A stretch of DNA of 64,000 nucleotides from Acidimangrovimonas pyrenivorans. Lineage in GTDB: Bacteria; Pseudomonadota; Alphaproteobacteria; Rhodobacterales; Rhodobacteraceae. The notes under the pieces were generated by a model, which had not been told where the DNA came from, searched no databases, and saw only the letters and a program-made list of their open reading frames with translations. The position numbers were made by a program, and so were the translations under genes. Positions within the stretch are counted from its first letter, which is position 1; each line of letters starts with the position of its first letter. Positions 26,494-35,915 of this stretch are shown here, one piece after another. The stretch covers positions 124,001 through 188,000 of the forward strand of contig NZ_JBHRSK010000002.1 of assembly GCF_042643245.1 (NCBI RefSeq). Reading direction: 5' to 3'.

Positions 26494-28053
26494 ATGAACG
26501 GCAGTCCAGAAGCCGCTGACGATTGGGGGCCTTTCGGCCGGCCGCTATTCGAAGATCCGTCAGCCCGCGCGCTGTCCCGCGTCGCCGTGGTCGATGTCGG
26601 TTCGAACTCGGTGCGCCTCGTCGTCTTCGACGGCGCCGCCCGCTCGCCGGCCTATTTCTACAACGAGAAGATCCTCTGCGGCCTCGGCGCCGGGCTGGCC
26701 GATACCGGCCGGCTGAACCCCAAGGGGCGCGAGCGGGCGCTGTCGGCCCTGCGCCGCTTCGCGCTGCTGGCCGAGGGCATGCAGGTGACCTCGCTGACCG
26801 CCGTCGCCACCGCCGCGGTGCGCGAGGCCGCCGACGGGCCCGAGTTCCAGGACGAGGTCCTGCGCGAGACCGGTCTGCGCCTCTGGGTCATCGACGGCGC
26901 CGAGGAGGCGCGGCTCTCGGCCCAGGGGGTGCTCCTGGGCTGGCCCGAGGCCGAGGGCATCGTCTGCGATATCGGCGGCTCGTCGATGGAGCTGGCGCTC
27001 TGCGGCGGCGGCCGCATCGGTCCCCGCGTCACCTCGCCGCTGGGGCCGTTCCGGCTGCAGCAGGTCGAAGGCGGCGCCAAGGGCCGCAAGAAGCATATCG
27101 AGACGATCCTGAACCCGTTGCTGGAGCAATTCGACGGCGGTCACCGCAAGCTCTACCTCGTCGGCGGCTCCTGGCGCGCCATCGCCCGACTGGACATGGA
27201 GCGGCGCGGCTATCCGCTGACGGTGCTGCACGAATACCGGATGACGCAGAAATCGGTGCTGGCGACGATCGACTGGATCGGCAAGAACGACCTGACCGAG
27301 CTGCGCAAGCGCACCGGGACCTCGTCGGAACGGATGGAACTGGTGCCGCTGGCGGGCGAGGTGCTGCGCCAGCTGGTGCGCATCTTCCGGCCCAAGGAGA
27401 TCGACGTCTCGTCCTACGGCATCCGCGAGGGGCTGCTCTACGAGCAGATGCCGCAACGGCTGCGCGCCCGCGACCCGCTGATCGAGGCCTGCCGCTTCGC
27501 CGAGGCGACCGGCGCCCGAATGCCGGGCTTCGGCAAGAAGCTCTACAGTTTCCTGATGCCGCTGTTCCGGACCGCGCATGCGCCGCGGCTGCGGCTGATC
27601 AAGGCCGCCTGCCTGCTGCACGACACCACCTGGCGCGCCCATCCCGACTACCGTGCCGAGGTCTGCTTCGACAACGTCACCCGCGCCAATCTCGGCGGGC
27701 TCGACCATCGCGGCCGGGTCTTCCTCGGCCTGGCGCTGCTGCATCGCTACAAGAACAGCCGCTCCGGCAGCCGGTTCGAACCGCTCATCGGCCTGTTGTC
27801 CGAGGACGAGCTGCGCGATGCCGAGGTGCTGGGCAAGGCGATGCGCTTCGGCGCGATGTTCGCCGTCGACGACCCGACGCGGGTCGGCGAGCTGCGCTAT
27901 TTCCCGCGCAAGAAGGTGCTGGAGCTGGTGCTGCAGCCCGAGGGCGTCGGCCTGTTCGGAGAGGTGGCACGGGCGCGGTTCCAGTCGCTGGTCTCGGCGC
28001 TGAAGGTGACCTCGAAGGTCACCGAGGCCAGGGCGCCGGCGGTGAAGGGCTAG
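26494..28053 (+). CDS. ppx: Exopolyphosphatase (Ppx/GppA family)
   Basis: Removes terminal phosphates from polyphosphate (or hydrolyses pppGpp). The 519-aa product is full length: the ASKHA phosphatase domain has VAVVDVGSNSVRLVVFDGA (about residues 30-48), then VCDIGGSSMELAL and VGGSWRAIARL. The C-terminal part has an HD-like segment, LLHDTTWRAHPDYRAE. The first 25 residues (ending FEDPSARALSR) are an extension. It lies downstream of ppk1 on the same strand across the 55-bp repeats. Confidence 0.93.
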   Translation: MNGSPEAADDWGPFGRPLFEDPSARALSRVAVVDVGSNSVRLVVFDGAARSPAYFYNEKILCGLGAGLADTGRLNPKGRERALSALRRFALLAEGMQVTSLTAVATAAVREAADGPEFQDEVLRETGLRLWVIDGAEEARLSAQGVLLGWPEAEGIVCDIGGSSMELALCGGGRIGPRVTSPLGPFRLQQVEGGAKGRKKHIETILNPLLEQFDGGHRKLYLVGGSWRAIARLDMERRGYPLTVLHEYRMTQKSVLATIDWIGKNDLTELRKRTGTSSERMELVPLAGEVLRQLVRIFRPKEIDVSSYGIREGLLYEQMPQRLRARDPLIEACRFAEATGARMPGFGKKLYSFLMPLFRTAHAPRLRLIKAACLLHDTTWRAHPDYRAEVCFDNVTRANLGGLDHRGRVFLGLALLHRYKNSRSGSRFEPLIGLLSEDELRDAEVLGKAMRFGAMFAVDDPTRVGELRYFPRKKVLELVLQPEGVGLFGEVARARFQSLVSALKVTSKVTEARAPAVKG

Positions 28054-28062
28054 GGCGGAGGC

Positions 28063-28662
28063 CTAGACGCTGGGCCCGGCCAGGGACCAGCGCACGGCAT
28101 CCTCCATCCGGTCGTCGCCCCAGAACAGCTCGTCCCCGACGATGAAGCTCGGTGCGCCGAAGATGCCCTTGGCGCGCGCCTCCCCGGTCGCGGCGGCATA
28201 GGCGGCTTCGGTCTCCGGCGCGTCGGACTGCGCGATCACCCGCTCCGGGTCCTGCCCGATCTCGCGCAGCGTGTCCGACAGGTTCGGCTCGCTGCCCGCC
28301 GGGGCGCCGTGCTGGAACCAGCGGCGATAGGTGGCCAGCAGGTAGTCGCGGCACCAGCCCTCCTGCCGGCCGACGATGGCGACGCGGTTGGCGAGGTCGA
28401 AACCTTCGAGCGGATAGGGCGCCGGCAGGCTGGCGGGAATGCCGAAGCCGGCGGCGCGGCGCTGGATGTCGCGCCACATGTAGCGGGCCTTCACCGGCTT
28501 GGTGGCGAAGGGGATGTTGTCCATCTCGACCATGATCGCGCGCACGCTGAAGGGCCGCAGCTCAAACCGCACCCCGGTTCCCGCCTCGACCCGCGCCAGC
28601 CGCATCAGGCTGAGATAGCTGTAGGTGCTGCCGACCGACAGCCAGAACTCGATCGGTTTCAT
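28063..28662 (-). CDS. DsbA-fold 2-hydroxychromene-2-carboxylate isomerase-like protein
   Basis: A 199-aa cytosolic thioredoxin-fold protein of the HCCA-isomerase/kappa-GST group. The N-terminus IEFWLSVGSTYSYLSLMRL has the Ser-Tyr pair where DsbA would have CxxC. The C-terminal block GEARAKGIFGAPSFIVGDEL includes the cis-proline loop and FWGDDRMEDAV. Members act in naphthalene-type degradation or have unknown glutathione-dependent roles. No aromatic-degradation genes are nearby, so the substrate is open. Its 3' end converges on ppx, 9 bp apart. Confidence 0.85.
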   Translation of the reverse strand: MKPIEFWLSVGSTYSYLSLMRLARVEAGTGVRFELRPFSVRAIMVEMDNIPFATKPVKARYMWRDIQRRAAGFGIPASLPAPYPLEGFDLANRVAIVGRQEGWCRDYLLATYRRWFQHGAPAGSEPNLSDTLREIGQDPERVIAQSDAPETEAAYAAATGEARAKGIFGAPSFIVGDELFWGDDRMEDAVRWSLAGPSV

Positions 28663-28746
28663 GATCCCTCCCCGCCGGCACGACGCCGCCGGACGATAGC
28701 GCGGATCGCGCCGATCGCCAAATCGCGCCGCCGGAGCGGCCCGGGG

Positions 28747-29262
28747 TCAGGACTTCTTGACGAACTGGGTCAGGATGACGATGCGCTGGCCCTCGACCCG
28801 GCCCTCGATATGCTCGGCATTGTCGGGCACGAGAGAGATGTTGCGCACCGCGGTGCCGCGCTTGGCGGTGAAGCCCGCGCCCTTGACCGGCAGGTCCTTG
28901 ATCAGCACCACCGTATCGCCCGAGGCCAGCACCGCGCCGTTGCTGTCGCGATGCACCACTTCCGGCTCGGCGCTCAACCCGGCCTCGGCCCAGCTCAGCA
29001 CTTCGGGTTCCAGGTAGGCGATCTCGAGCACATCCCGCGCCCAGGGTGCCTCGGGCAGCGCCTTGAGCAGGCGATAGGCCAGCACCTGCACCGCCGGCTC
29101 GGTGCTCCAGATCGCCTCGTTGAGGCACTGCCAATGCGGCCCGTCCTGCGGCCCGTCCTCGATCCCGGCGCGGCAGGTGGCGCAGAGCATCACGGTTTCG
29201 TCGCGCGGCACCACCGCGTAGGGGGTGGCGTCTTCGGCATGGCAAAGGGCGCAGGTCGGCAT
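28747..29262 (-). CDS. PhnA/YjdM-type zinc-ribbon protein
   Basis: A 171-aa protein with an N-terminal zinc ribbon (CALCHAEDATPY at about residues 4-15, and MLCATCRAG with the second Cys pair). The C-terminal PhnA domain contains LASGDTVVLIKDLPVKGAGF, KRGTAVRNISLV and the final VEGQRIVILTQFVKKS. Despite the historic name, the family has no proven role in phosphonate use. No phn genes are present here. The start at 29262 excludes an upstream in-frame extension that has no conserved features. Confidence 0.87.
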   Translation of the reverse strand: MPTCALCHAEDATPYAVVPRDETVMLCATCRAGIEDGPQDGPHWQCLNEAIWSTEPAVQVLAYRLLKALPEAPWARDVLEIAYLEPEVLSWAEAGLSAEPEVVHRDSNGAVLASGDTVVLIKDLPVKGAGFTAKRGTAVRNISLVPDNAEHIEGRVEGQRIVILTQFVKKS

Positions 29263-29405
29263 CGGGTGTCCTGTCTGTGAGGTATCGCCCCTGCCATAAG
29301 CCGTGGCGGCGGCCCTGTCCATGCGGGACGTGACCGGCCCGGGCTGCGACCACGCGGACATCGCCCGACGCTTGAAAAATCCCCGAGACCACGGATGATC
29401 GGGGA

Positions 29406-30791
29406 ATGCGCAATATCCTTGCCCTTTCGCTCGCCCTGATCGGCCTTGCCGGCCCGGCGCTCGCCCATGCCACCGAGCAGGGCATCGTCATGCTGCTGCC
29501 CACCGGCTATTACATCGCCGGCGGCGTCGCCAGCGTGATCCTGACCGTGCTGCTGGTCTCGGTCCTGCCCGACCGGGCGGCGCTGGCGCTGTTCAAGCCG
29601 CTTCCGCTGCTGCGCAGCCGCGGCGCCGGGGCGTCGGTCCGGATCAGCAGCGCCAGCTTCGCGGCTCTGGTGCTGCTGGTGGTGGCGGGCTGGTTCGGGC
29701 CGCACGATCCGACCCGCAACCCGCTGCCGCTGGCGATCTGGAGCCTGTTCTGGGTCGCGCTGGTGGTGCTGCAGGGCCTCTTCGGCGATCTCTGGCGCTG
29801 GCTCAACCCGTGGAGCGGGCCCTACTGGCTGCTGCGCCGCCGCCTGACCCTGCGCCCCTACCTGCGCTACCCGCGCTGGCTCGGCCACTGGCCGGCGCTG
29901 GCCAGTTTCCTCGCCTTCGCCGCGGTGCTGCTGGCCCACCCGGCGCCGGGCGACCCGGACCAGCTCGCCCCGATGGTGGCGAGCTACTGGCTGTTCCACT
30001 TCCTCGGCATGCTCGTCTTCGGGCCGAAATGGCGGCGCCGGGCCGAGGGGATCAGCGTGCTGATGGCGAATTACGCCTCGGTCGCGATCTTCGCCAAGCG
30101 CGGCGGGCGCTGGCGCGCCGGCCTGCCCGGCTGGCGCTTCCTGACCCAGCGCAGGCCGCCGGTGGCGCTGGCCACCTTCATGATCGTGATGCTGGCGGTG
30201 GGCAGCTTCGACGGCCTCAACGAGACCTTCTGGTGGCTCGGCCTGATCGGGGTCAACCCGCTCGAATTCCCCGGCCGCTCCTTCGTCGTCGACCAGAACC
30301 TGATCGGCCTCGCCGTCGCCTGCACCGTGCTGGTCGCGGGCTTCGTCGCCACGGTCTATCTCGGCACGAGGCTGGCCGGCGCCCCCCGCCGCTTCGGCGA
30401 GGCCTTCCGCCGCCTCGCCCCGGCGATCCTGCCGATCGCGCTGGGCTACCACTTCGCCCATTACATGCCCAGCTTCCTGGTCGAGATCCAATACGTCCTG
30501 CGGCTGCTGAACGACCCGCTGAACCTGGGCTGGAGCCTGCTGGGGCTGAAGGATTTCTACGTCACCACCGGCTTCTTCAACACCACCGCCACGATGCGCA
30601 CGATCTGGCTGGGACAGGCCGGCGGCGTCGTCATCGGCCATGTCCTCGCCATCCTGTCCTCGCACGCGCTGGCGGTACAGATGTTCGGAACGCACAGCAA
30701 GGCAACACGCAGCCAGTTGGCGCTTGCGACCTTTATGGTGCTTTACACTCTGTTCGGGCTGTGGTTGCTGGCCTCGCCCCGCGGGGCATGA
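29406..30791 (+). CDS. Polytopic membrane protein of unknown function
   Basis: I do not recognise a characterised family. The 461-aa product has a signal-like first helix (MRNILALSLALIGLAGPALA) followed by about ten hydrophobic segments. His and aromatic residues cluster in YHFAHYMPSFLVEIQYVLRL near the C-terminus. A conserved-looking RWLNPWSGPYWLLRR lies between helices and GSFDGLNETFWWLG near the middle. Similar proteins occur in Actinobacteria and Alphaproteobacteria, often with no clear function. It is followed by the direct repeats and the ABC importer operon. Confidence 0.8.
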   Translation: MRNILALSLALIGLAGPALAHATEQGIVMLLPTGYYIAGGVASVILTVLLVSVLPDRAALALFKPLPLLRSRGAGASVRISSASFAALVLLVVAGWFGPHDPTRNPLPLAIWSLFWVALVVLQGLFGDLWRWLNPWSGPYWLLRRRLTLRPYLRYPRWLGHWPALASFLAFAAVLLAHPAPGDPDQLAPMVASYWLFHFLGMLVFGPKWRRRAEGISVLMANYASVAIFAKRGGRWRAGLPGWRFLTQRRPPVALATFMIVMLAVGSFDGLNETFWWLGLIGVNPLEFPGRSFVVDQNLIGLAVACTVLVAGFVATVYLGTRLAGAPRRFGEAFRRLAPAILPIALGYHFAHYMPSFLVEIQYVLRLLNDPLNLGWSLLGLKDFYVTTGFFNTTATMRTIWLGQAGGVVIGHVLAILSSHALAVQMFGTHSKATRSQLALATFMVLYTLFGLWLLASPRGA

Positions 30792-30814
30792 GCCGGGGGA
30801 AGCACCGTGGCGAG

Positions 30815-30864
30815 CGAATCGCTTGCATGCACACAATGCTAGACGAATCGTTTGCATGCACACA
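30815..30864. promoter_or_regulatory. Direct repeats, candidate operator of the ABC importer operon
   Basis: Two 21-bp copies at 30815-30835 and 30844-30864 differ at one position. Each contains GCATGCACACA with an internal TGCATGCA palindrome. They are 29 bp apart (nearly three helical turns). The second ends 51 bp before the start of the binding-protein gene, where a promoter is expected. The arrangement fits a dimeric regulator binding in tandem; no regulator gene is adjacent. Confidence 0.55.
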
Positions 30865-30915
30865 AGCTGACCTCATAGCTACAATAATTCACGCCCGCAA
30901 CAGGGAATCCGCGTC

Positions 30916-32217
30916 ATGACCAAATCCGATAATCCGAAATCCCCCGCGCGCCGCAGCGCGCTGAAAACCCTTGGCACCGGGGCCGTCGCGGCAGCCGGGG
31001 CCAGCACGCTGCCGATGTGGGCGCGCTATGCCCAGGCGGCCAGTTCCGAACCGATCAAGCTGGGCTTCCAGATGCACGCCACCGGCATCGGCGCCGCCTA
31101 TGGCCGCTGGTACGACCGCACCAGCACCGCCGCCGTCAAGGCGATCAACGCCGACGGCGGCATCAACGGCCGTGAGGTGAAGATGATCACCGAGGATGAC
31201 GGCACCGATCCCAAGCGCGGCGCCGAGGTGGTCGAGAAATTCGCCAACCAGCACAAGGTCGATCTCGCCTTCGGCACCCTGTTCTCCCATGTCGTGATGG
31301 GCTCGGCCCCGCGCGCGGGCGAGCTCAAGCTGCCCTATTTCGTCGTCTCGGAAGGCCATCACGTCGCCTCGGGCAAGCTCAACCGCTGGACCGTCCAGCC
31401 CGGCATCACCGACGTCAAGAGCCAGGTCCAGGCGATGGCGCCTTTCGTGACGCAGAACCTGGGCAAGAAGGTCACCATGATCTTCCCCGACTACGCCTTC
31501 GGCCACGACCACCGCGACTTCTTCTCGGCCGCGGTCGAGGCCAATGGCGGCGAGATCGTCCAGCTGATCCCGATCCCGCCGACCGAGACCTCGTTCACCA
31601 AGTATTTCCCCAAGATCCCGCGCGAGACCGAGGTGATCTATCACGTCATGGTCGGCCCCGCCGTGCTGACCTTCGTCAAGGAGATGGGCGAGTTCTTCGG
31701 CCCGAACCACCCGCAGATCTTCGGCTTCATCGACAGCCTCGAGGCGGTCGACCTGTCGAGCCCGGGGCTCGAATTCCTCGAGGGCACCTATTTCTGGGAA
31801 GGCAACCCGCGCTACGCCCAGCCCGACCAGACCGAGTATGACAAGACCTTCCGCGCCGCCGTCGGGGTCGATGCCAACGGCGCCTCGGTCAGCGATCCGA
31901 CCGACGTCTCGACCTATGCCCACATGTTCGGATGCTGGGAAACGCTCTACGTCATCAAGGCGGGGATGGAGGCGGCCGGCTACGGCGGCATCGCCGACCG
32001 GCAGAAGCTGATCGAGGCGGTCGAGGCGATGACCGACATGCCGGCCTCGAACGAGCATCCGCAAGGCAAGAAGGTCTTCAACGGCAAGACCCACCAGGTG
32101 TTCGGGCTGCAATACATCTCGAAAGTGACGAACGGCAAGCTGATGGTGGTGCATACCACCAGCCTCGAGGACGGGTTCTATCCCGACGAGGTCGATTACA
32201 CCAAGATGTCGTTCTGA
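30916..32217 (+). CDS. Branched-chain/urea-type ABC substrate-binding protein
   Basis: A 433-aa periplasmic type I binding protein. The Tat-type signal SPARRSALKTLGTGAVAAAG (twin Arg at about residues 12-13) is followed by a cleavage region near YAQA-A. Lobe 1 begins PIKLGFQMHATGIGAAYGRW, and INADGGINGREVKMI and DDGTDPKRGAEVVEKF are family blocks. Amide, urea and branched-chain amino-acid importers share this scaffold; ligand identity is not determinable here. It heads a five-gene importer operon, followed by a hairpin that may raise its expression relative to the membrane genes. Confidence 0.9.
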   Translation: MTKSDNPKSPARRSALKTLGTGAVAAAGASTLPMWARYAQAASSEPIKLGFQMHATGIGAAYGRWYDRTSTAAVKAINADGGINGREVKMITEDDGTDPKRGAEVVEKFANQHKVDLAFGTLFSHVVMGSAPRAGELKLPYFVVSEGHHVASGKLNRWTVQPGITDVKSQVQAMAPFVTQNLGKKVTMIFPDYAFGHDHRDFFSAAVEANGGEIVQLIPIPPTETSFTKYFPKIPRETEVIYHVMVGPAVLTFVKEMGEFFGPNHPQIFGFIDSLEAVDLSSPGLEFLEGTYFWEGNPRYAQPDQTEYDKTFRAAVGVDANGASVSDPTDVSTYAHMFGCWETLYVIKAGMEAAGYGGIADRQKLIEAVEAMTDMPASNEHPQGKKVFNGKTHQVFGLQYISKVTNGKLMVVHTTSLEDGFYPDEVDYTKMSF

Positions 32218-32224
32218 GGCAGCG

Positions 32225-32248
32225 GGCCCCGGGCGCAGCCCCGGGGCC
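32225..32248 (+). terminator. Attenuating hairpin after the binding-protein gene
   Basis: GGCCCCGGG at 32225-32233 pairs with CCCGGGGCC at 32240-32248 around a 6-nt loop and is followed by TTTC. It begins 8 bp after the binding-protein stop and precedes the first permease gene, so partial termination here would give more binding protein than membrane components. Confidence 0.65.
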
Positions 32249-32278
32249 TTTCACGATCGGGTTTCTGTCGGGCAGGTC

Positions 32279-33202
32279 ATGGATTTCGGACCCTACCTCA
32301 TGCTCGCCTCGCTCGAAGGGGCGTTGCAGGCGGCGGTGCTGGCGCTGACGGCGGCGGGGCTGAGCCTCGTCTTCGGCGTCATGCGCGTGGTCAACGTCGC
32401 CCATGGCGAGTTCTTCATGCTCGGCGCGGTCGGCGCCTGGGCGGTGGCGGCGCATCTGGGCGGCGGCCCGGCGGTGGGCTTCATCGCCGCGCTGGTGGTG
32501 GCGCCCGTCGCCGTCGGCCTGCTGGCGGCGGCCGCCGACATGACCATCCTCAAGCGGCTGAACTACGACCCCGAGCGCACCATCGTCGCCACCATCGGCC
32601 TGCTCTACATCCTGCAGCAGGCGACGCTGATGACCTATGGCGCCGATGCCCGCCCGGTCGAGCCGCCCTTCAACACCCGCCTCGCCCTGCCCTGGATCGC
32701 CTGGGACGGCGGGCCGCAGATCGTCTGGCCCTGGGGCCTGTCGACCACCTCCTACAAGCTGTTCGTCATCGCCGCCGCGGTCGTCGTGCTGCTCGGCATC
32801 CGGGTGCTGATGACCCGCAGCAAGCTGGGCCTCGTCATGCGCGCGACCCAGTCGGACGGCGAGATCGCCCAGGCCTTCGGCATCCCGGTCGAGCGGGTCT
32901 ATGCCACCGTCTTCGGCATCGGCGCCGGGCTGGCGGCGCTGGCCGGCGTGCTGATCGTGCCGATCCAGCAGGCCTATTACCTGATGGGCGGCGACGCGCT
33001 GCTCTTGTCCTTCATCGTCGTCATCATCGGCGGGCTGGGCAGCCTTGCCGGCACCATCGTCGCCGCGGTGCTGATCGGCATGAGCGAGGGCATCATCTCG
33101 GTCTTCTTCTCGCCGACGCTGGCCAAGATCCTGGCCACGCTTCTGGTCGCCTTCGTGCTGGTGTTCCGGCCGCAGGGCCTGTTCGGAGCCAAGGCGCGAT
33201 GA
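32279..33202 (+). CDS. livH: LivH-type ABC permease
   Basis: A 307-aa inner-membrane permease of the branched-chain amino acid (HAAT) class with about eight hydrophobic segments. Family blocks are LTAAGLSLVFGVMRVVNVAH followed by GEFFMLGA, and near the C-terminus LLSFIVVIIGGLGSLAGTIV followed by AAVLIGM. The start at 32279 is 61 bp after the binding-protein gene; its stop overlaps the next gene by 4 bp. The name follows the family and does not imply a proven leucine substrate. Confidence 0.92.
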   Translation: MDFGPYLMLASLEGALQAAVLALTAAGLSLVFGVMRVVNVAHGEFFMLGAVGAWAVAAHLGGGPAVGFIAALVVAPVAVGLLAAAADMTILKRLNYDPERTIVATIGLLYILQQATLMTYGADARPVEPPFNTRLALPWIAWDGGPQIVWPWGLSTTSYKLFVIAAAVVVLLGIRVLMTRSKLGLVMRATQSDGEIAQAFGIPVERVYATVFGIGAGLAALAGVLIVPIQQAYYLMGGDALLLSFIVVIIGGLGSLAGTIVAAVLIGMSEGIISVFFSPTLAKILATLLVAFVLVFRPQGLFGAKAR

Positions 33203-34143
33203 GCGGCTCGGCCAAGTCCATCGCCCTGCATGGCGGGCTGATCGCGCTGCTCTTGGCGCTGAACTTCGTGCTGCCGGCCTATCACCACGGGGTGCTGGCC
33301 CGGGTCATGGTGCTGGCCTGCTACGCCATCGGCTACAACATCCTCTTCGGCTATACCGGGTTGCTCAGCCTCGGCCATGCCATGTTCTTCGCCGCCGGGA
33401 TGTATGGCGCCGGGCTGCCGATGCATTTCCTCGGCTTCGGCCCCGCCGCGGCGATGGGCGCCGGGCTGGTTTCGGCCGCCCTGCTGGCGCTGGTCGTCGG
33501 GCTCCTGGCGCTGCGCACCGTCGGCGTCGCCTTCATGATCGTGACGCTGATGTTCGCCCAGGCCGGCTATCTCGCCATCCTGCTGGCCGGCAAATGGACC
33601 CGCGGCGACGAGGGCATCGTGCTGCAACAGGCGCAGCGCAGCCTCTGGGGCCTCGACCTGAGCGGCGAGCAGGCGCGCTACCTCGCCGCCCTCGCCCTCT
33701 TCGCGCTCTGCCTCGCCCTGTCGCTGTGGCTGATCCGCCAGCCCGCCGGCCGCGTGCTCATCGCGATCCGCGAGAACGAGGAGCGGGCGCGACTGCTGGG
33801 CTACGACACCTTCCGCCACAAGCTGCTGGCGGTGGTGGTCTCCGGCACGATCTCGGGCGCCGCCGGGGCCGGCTACGGCATCCTCTTCGGCTATGTCGGC
33901 GCCAGCTTCGCCTCGGTGCAATATTCGATCTACCCGCTGCTCTGGGTCCTGCTCGGCGGCGCCGGCACCCTGCTTGGCCCGTTTCTCGGCACGCTGTTCA
34001 TGTTCTACCTGATCGACATCGCCTCGGGCCTCACCAGCGCCTACATGCTGCTCGCCGGCCTGGCACTGGTGCTGCTGACCCTGTTCGCGCCGCAGGGCAT
34101 GGCCGGAGAGCTGCGCCGCCGGATCTGGGGCTGGCTGCCATGA
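33199..34143 (+). CDS. livM: LivM-type ABC permease
   Basis: A 314-aa second permease of the importer. It has the LivM hallmark YNILFGYTGLLSLGHAMFFA (about residues 47-66) and the coupling segment VLIAIRENEERARLLGYDTF. The C-terminal block is LWVLLGGAGTLLGPFLG. Overlaps livH by 4 bp and livG by 4 bp (ATGA junctions), so translation is coupled through the operon. Confidence 0.92.
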   Translation: MSGSAKSIALHGGLIALLLALNFVLPAYHHGVLARVMVLACYAIGYNILFGYTGLLSLGHAMFFAAGMYGAGLPMHFLGFGPAAAMGAGLVSAALLALVVGLLALRTVGVAFMIVTLMFAQAGYLAILLAGKWTRGDEGIVLQQAQRSLWGLDLSGEQARYLAALALFALCLALSLWLIRQPAGRVLIAIRENEERARLLGYDTFRHKLLAVVVSGTISGAAGAGYGILFGYVGASFASVQYSIYPLLWVLLGGAGTLLGPFLGTLFMFYLIDIASGLTSAYMLLAGLALVLLTLFAPQGMAGELRRRIWGWLP

Positions 34144-34856
34144 GCGCGATCCTCTCCACCCGCGACCTGTCGCGCAGCTTCTCGGGCCTGCGCGCCGTGC
34201 ACGAGGTCGATTTCGAGCTGGCGCCGAACGAGATCCGCGCCCTGATCGGCCCCAACGGCGCCGGCAAGACCACCTTCGTCTCGATGCTGATCGGCCGCAT
34301 CCCGCCGTCGTCGGGCCGGATCTTCTTCGACGGGCGCGAGATCACCCGGCTGCCGGCGCACAAGCGGGTGCAACTGGGCATGGCCTACACCTTCCAGATC
34401 ACCTCGGTCTTCGCCAAGCTCAGCCTGCACGAGAACGTCGCCCTGGCCGCCCGCCGCCGCCTCGGCCATGACCGCGCTGCCGTCGACGCCGAAGTGGCGC
34501 AGGCGCTGGCCCGGGTCGGGCTGGCCGACCGCGCCGGGCAGATCGCCGGCGACCTCAGCTACGGCCACCAGCGGCTGCTCGAGATCGCCATGGGCCTGGC
34601 CCAGCACCCGCGCCTGCTGATCCTCGACGAACCGACACAGGGGTTGGCCGACAGCGAGATCGCCGAGTTCAAGGGCCTGATCCGGGCGCTGGCCCCCGAG
34701 ACCACGATCCTGCTGATCGAGCATAACATGAGCGTGGTGACCGAACTGGCCGACCGCATCACGGTGCTGAATTTCGGCGAGGTGCTGGCCGAGGGCACGC
34801 CCGGGGAAATCCATGCCAACCGCGCGGTGCAGGCCGCCTACCTGGGGACGGGCTGA
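34140..34856 (+). CDS. livG: LivG-type ABC ATPase
   Basis: A 238-aa ATPase with Walker A GPNGAGKTT (about residues 37-45), Q-loop YTFQITSVFAKLSLHENV and the signature region LSYGHQRLLEIAMGLA. Here the usual SGGxQ is replaced by SYGHQR, a common variant in LivG. Walker B is LLILDEPTQGL and the H-loop IEHNMSVV. The start ATG overlaps the livM stop. Pairs with the LivF-type ATPase that follows by a 1-bp overlap. Confidence 0.93.
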   Translation: MSAILSTRDLSRSFSGLRAVHEVDFELAPNEIRALIGPNGAGKTTFVSMLIGRIPPSSGRIFFDGREITRLPAHKRVQLGMAYTFQITSVFAKLSLHENVALAARRRLGHDRAAVDAEVAQALARVGLADRAGQIAGDLSYGHQRLLEIAMGLAQHPRLLILDEPTQGLADSEIAEFKGLIRALAPETTILLIEHNMSVVTELADRITVLNFGEVLAEGTPGEIHANRAVQAAYLGTG

Positions 34857-35551
34857 TGCTGGACGTCGACAGAATCGATGTCGCCTACGGCCCCGTGCCG
34901 GTGCTGCGCGGGGTGTCGCTGACGCTGCTGCCGGGCCGCATCACCTGCCTGCTCGGCCGCAACGGCGCCGGCAAGACCACGACCATGAAGGCGATCATGG
35001 GGCTGTTGCCGCTCAAGGCCGGGCGGATCGTGATGGACGGCACCGATCTCGGCCGGCTGCCGGCGCATGAGGTCGCCCGCCACGGCATCGGCTACGTGCC
35101 GCAGGGCCGGCGGCTGTTCGGCGAACTGACGGTGGCCGAGAACCTGCAGGTCGGGCTGATGACCCGCGACAGCGGCGCCGGCACGCTGGAGGAGGTGCTC
35201 GAGATCTTCCCGCGCCTGCGCGAGCGGCTGGACCAGCCGGCCCAGACCCTGTCGGGCGGCGAGCAGCAGATGCTGGCGACGGCCCGCGCGCTGTGCATCC
35301 GGCCCAAGGTGCTGCTGCTGGACGAGCCGACCGAGGGGCTGCAGCCCTCGATGATCGAGGCGATCCGCCAGGTGGTGGTGCGGATGCGGAGCGAGGGCGT
35401 CGCGGTGCTGCTGGTCGAGCAACGGGTCGACGCGGTGCTCTCGGTCGCCGACGAGGTGGTGTTCCTCGAAAACGGCCGCAATGTCGAAACCCTGCCCGCC
35501 GAGACGCTGCGCGCCGATCCAGACCGGCTGAGCCGGCGGCTGGGGGTGTGA
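34856..35551 (+). CDS. livF: LivF-type ABC ATPase
   Basis: A 231-aa ATPase: Walker A GRNGAGKTTTMKAIMG (about residues 36-51), YVPQGRRLFGELTVAENL, signature LSGGEQQMLATARAL, Walker B VLLLDEPTEGLQPSM and LLVEQRVDAVLSVADEVV, where the usual H-loop histidine is replaced by an arginine-containing EQR motif typical of LivF. It closes the five-gene operon. Start and upstream stop share one base. Confidence 0.93.
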   Translation: MLDVDRIDVAYGPVPVLRGVSLTLLPGRITCLLGRNGAGKTTTMKAIMGLLPLKAGRIVMDGTDLGRLPAHEVARHGIGYVPQGRRLFGELTVAENLQVGLMTRDSGAGTLEEVLEIFPRLRERLDQPAQTLSGGEQQMLATARALCIRPKVLLLDEPTEGLQPSMIEAIRQVVVRMRSEGVAVLLVEQRVDAVLSVADEVVFLENGRNVETLPAETLRADPDRLSRRLGV

Positions 35552-35915
35552 CCTCGGGCGTCTTGCCATTGCCGGTTGGCAGGTTGACCGGAGGCTCCGA
35601 CCCCATGGGCGAGCTTTCCGCTTGGCGAGGCATCAGCAGGGTGCGCGCCTGCCCGTGGGGTGGCGCCAGCGACCACCGAACGACGCGCTTTATGCCAACC
35701 AACTCCCTCCACGATACGAGCAAGACGCACGGATAGCCAAAGCGCCAGCCCGCCGGGACGGGCAGGCGCTCGCCCTGCGCGTTTCACGCGCGTGCCGGGC
35801 GGATTGGGCATGGCCAGTATCCGCTTCCTCCCGCGAAGCAGAGCCGTAGGGGTTAGCCCTGCCAGGCGCATACCCGGCAGGCTGCCCGCTTCGTCCCCAA
35901 TTCGCCCGCGGCCGG
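35552..35915. other. 364-bp intergenic region, no gene seen
   Basis: This gap separates the end of the importer operon from the convergent glycan cluster. No reading frame here has a ribosome site or recognisable protein pattern. It holds short hairpins, such as GCGCGT-TTC-ACGCGC at 35777-35791 and the CAGGCGCTCGCCCTG palindrome just before it. These may terminate the two converging transcripts. Confidence 0.4.
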
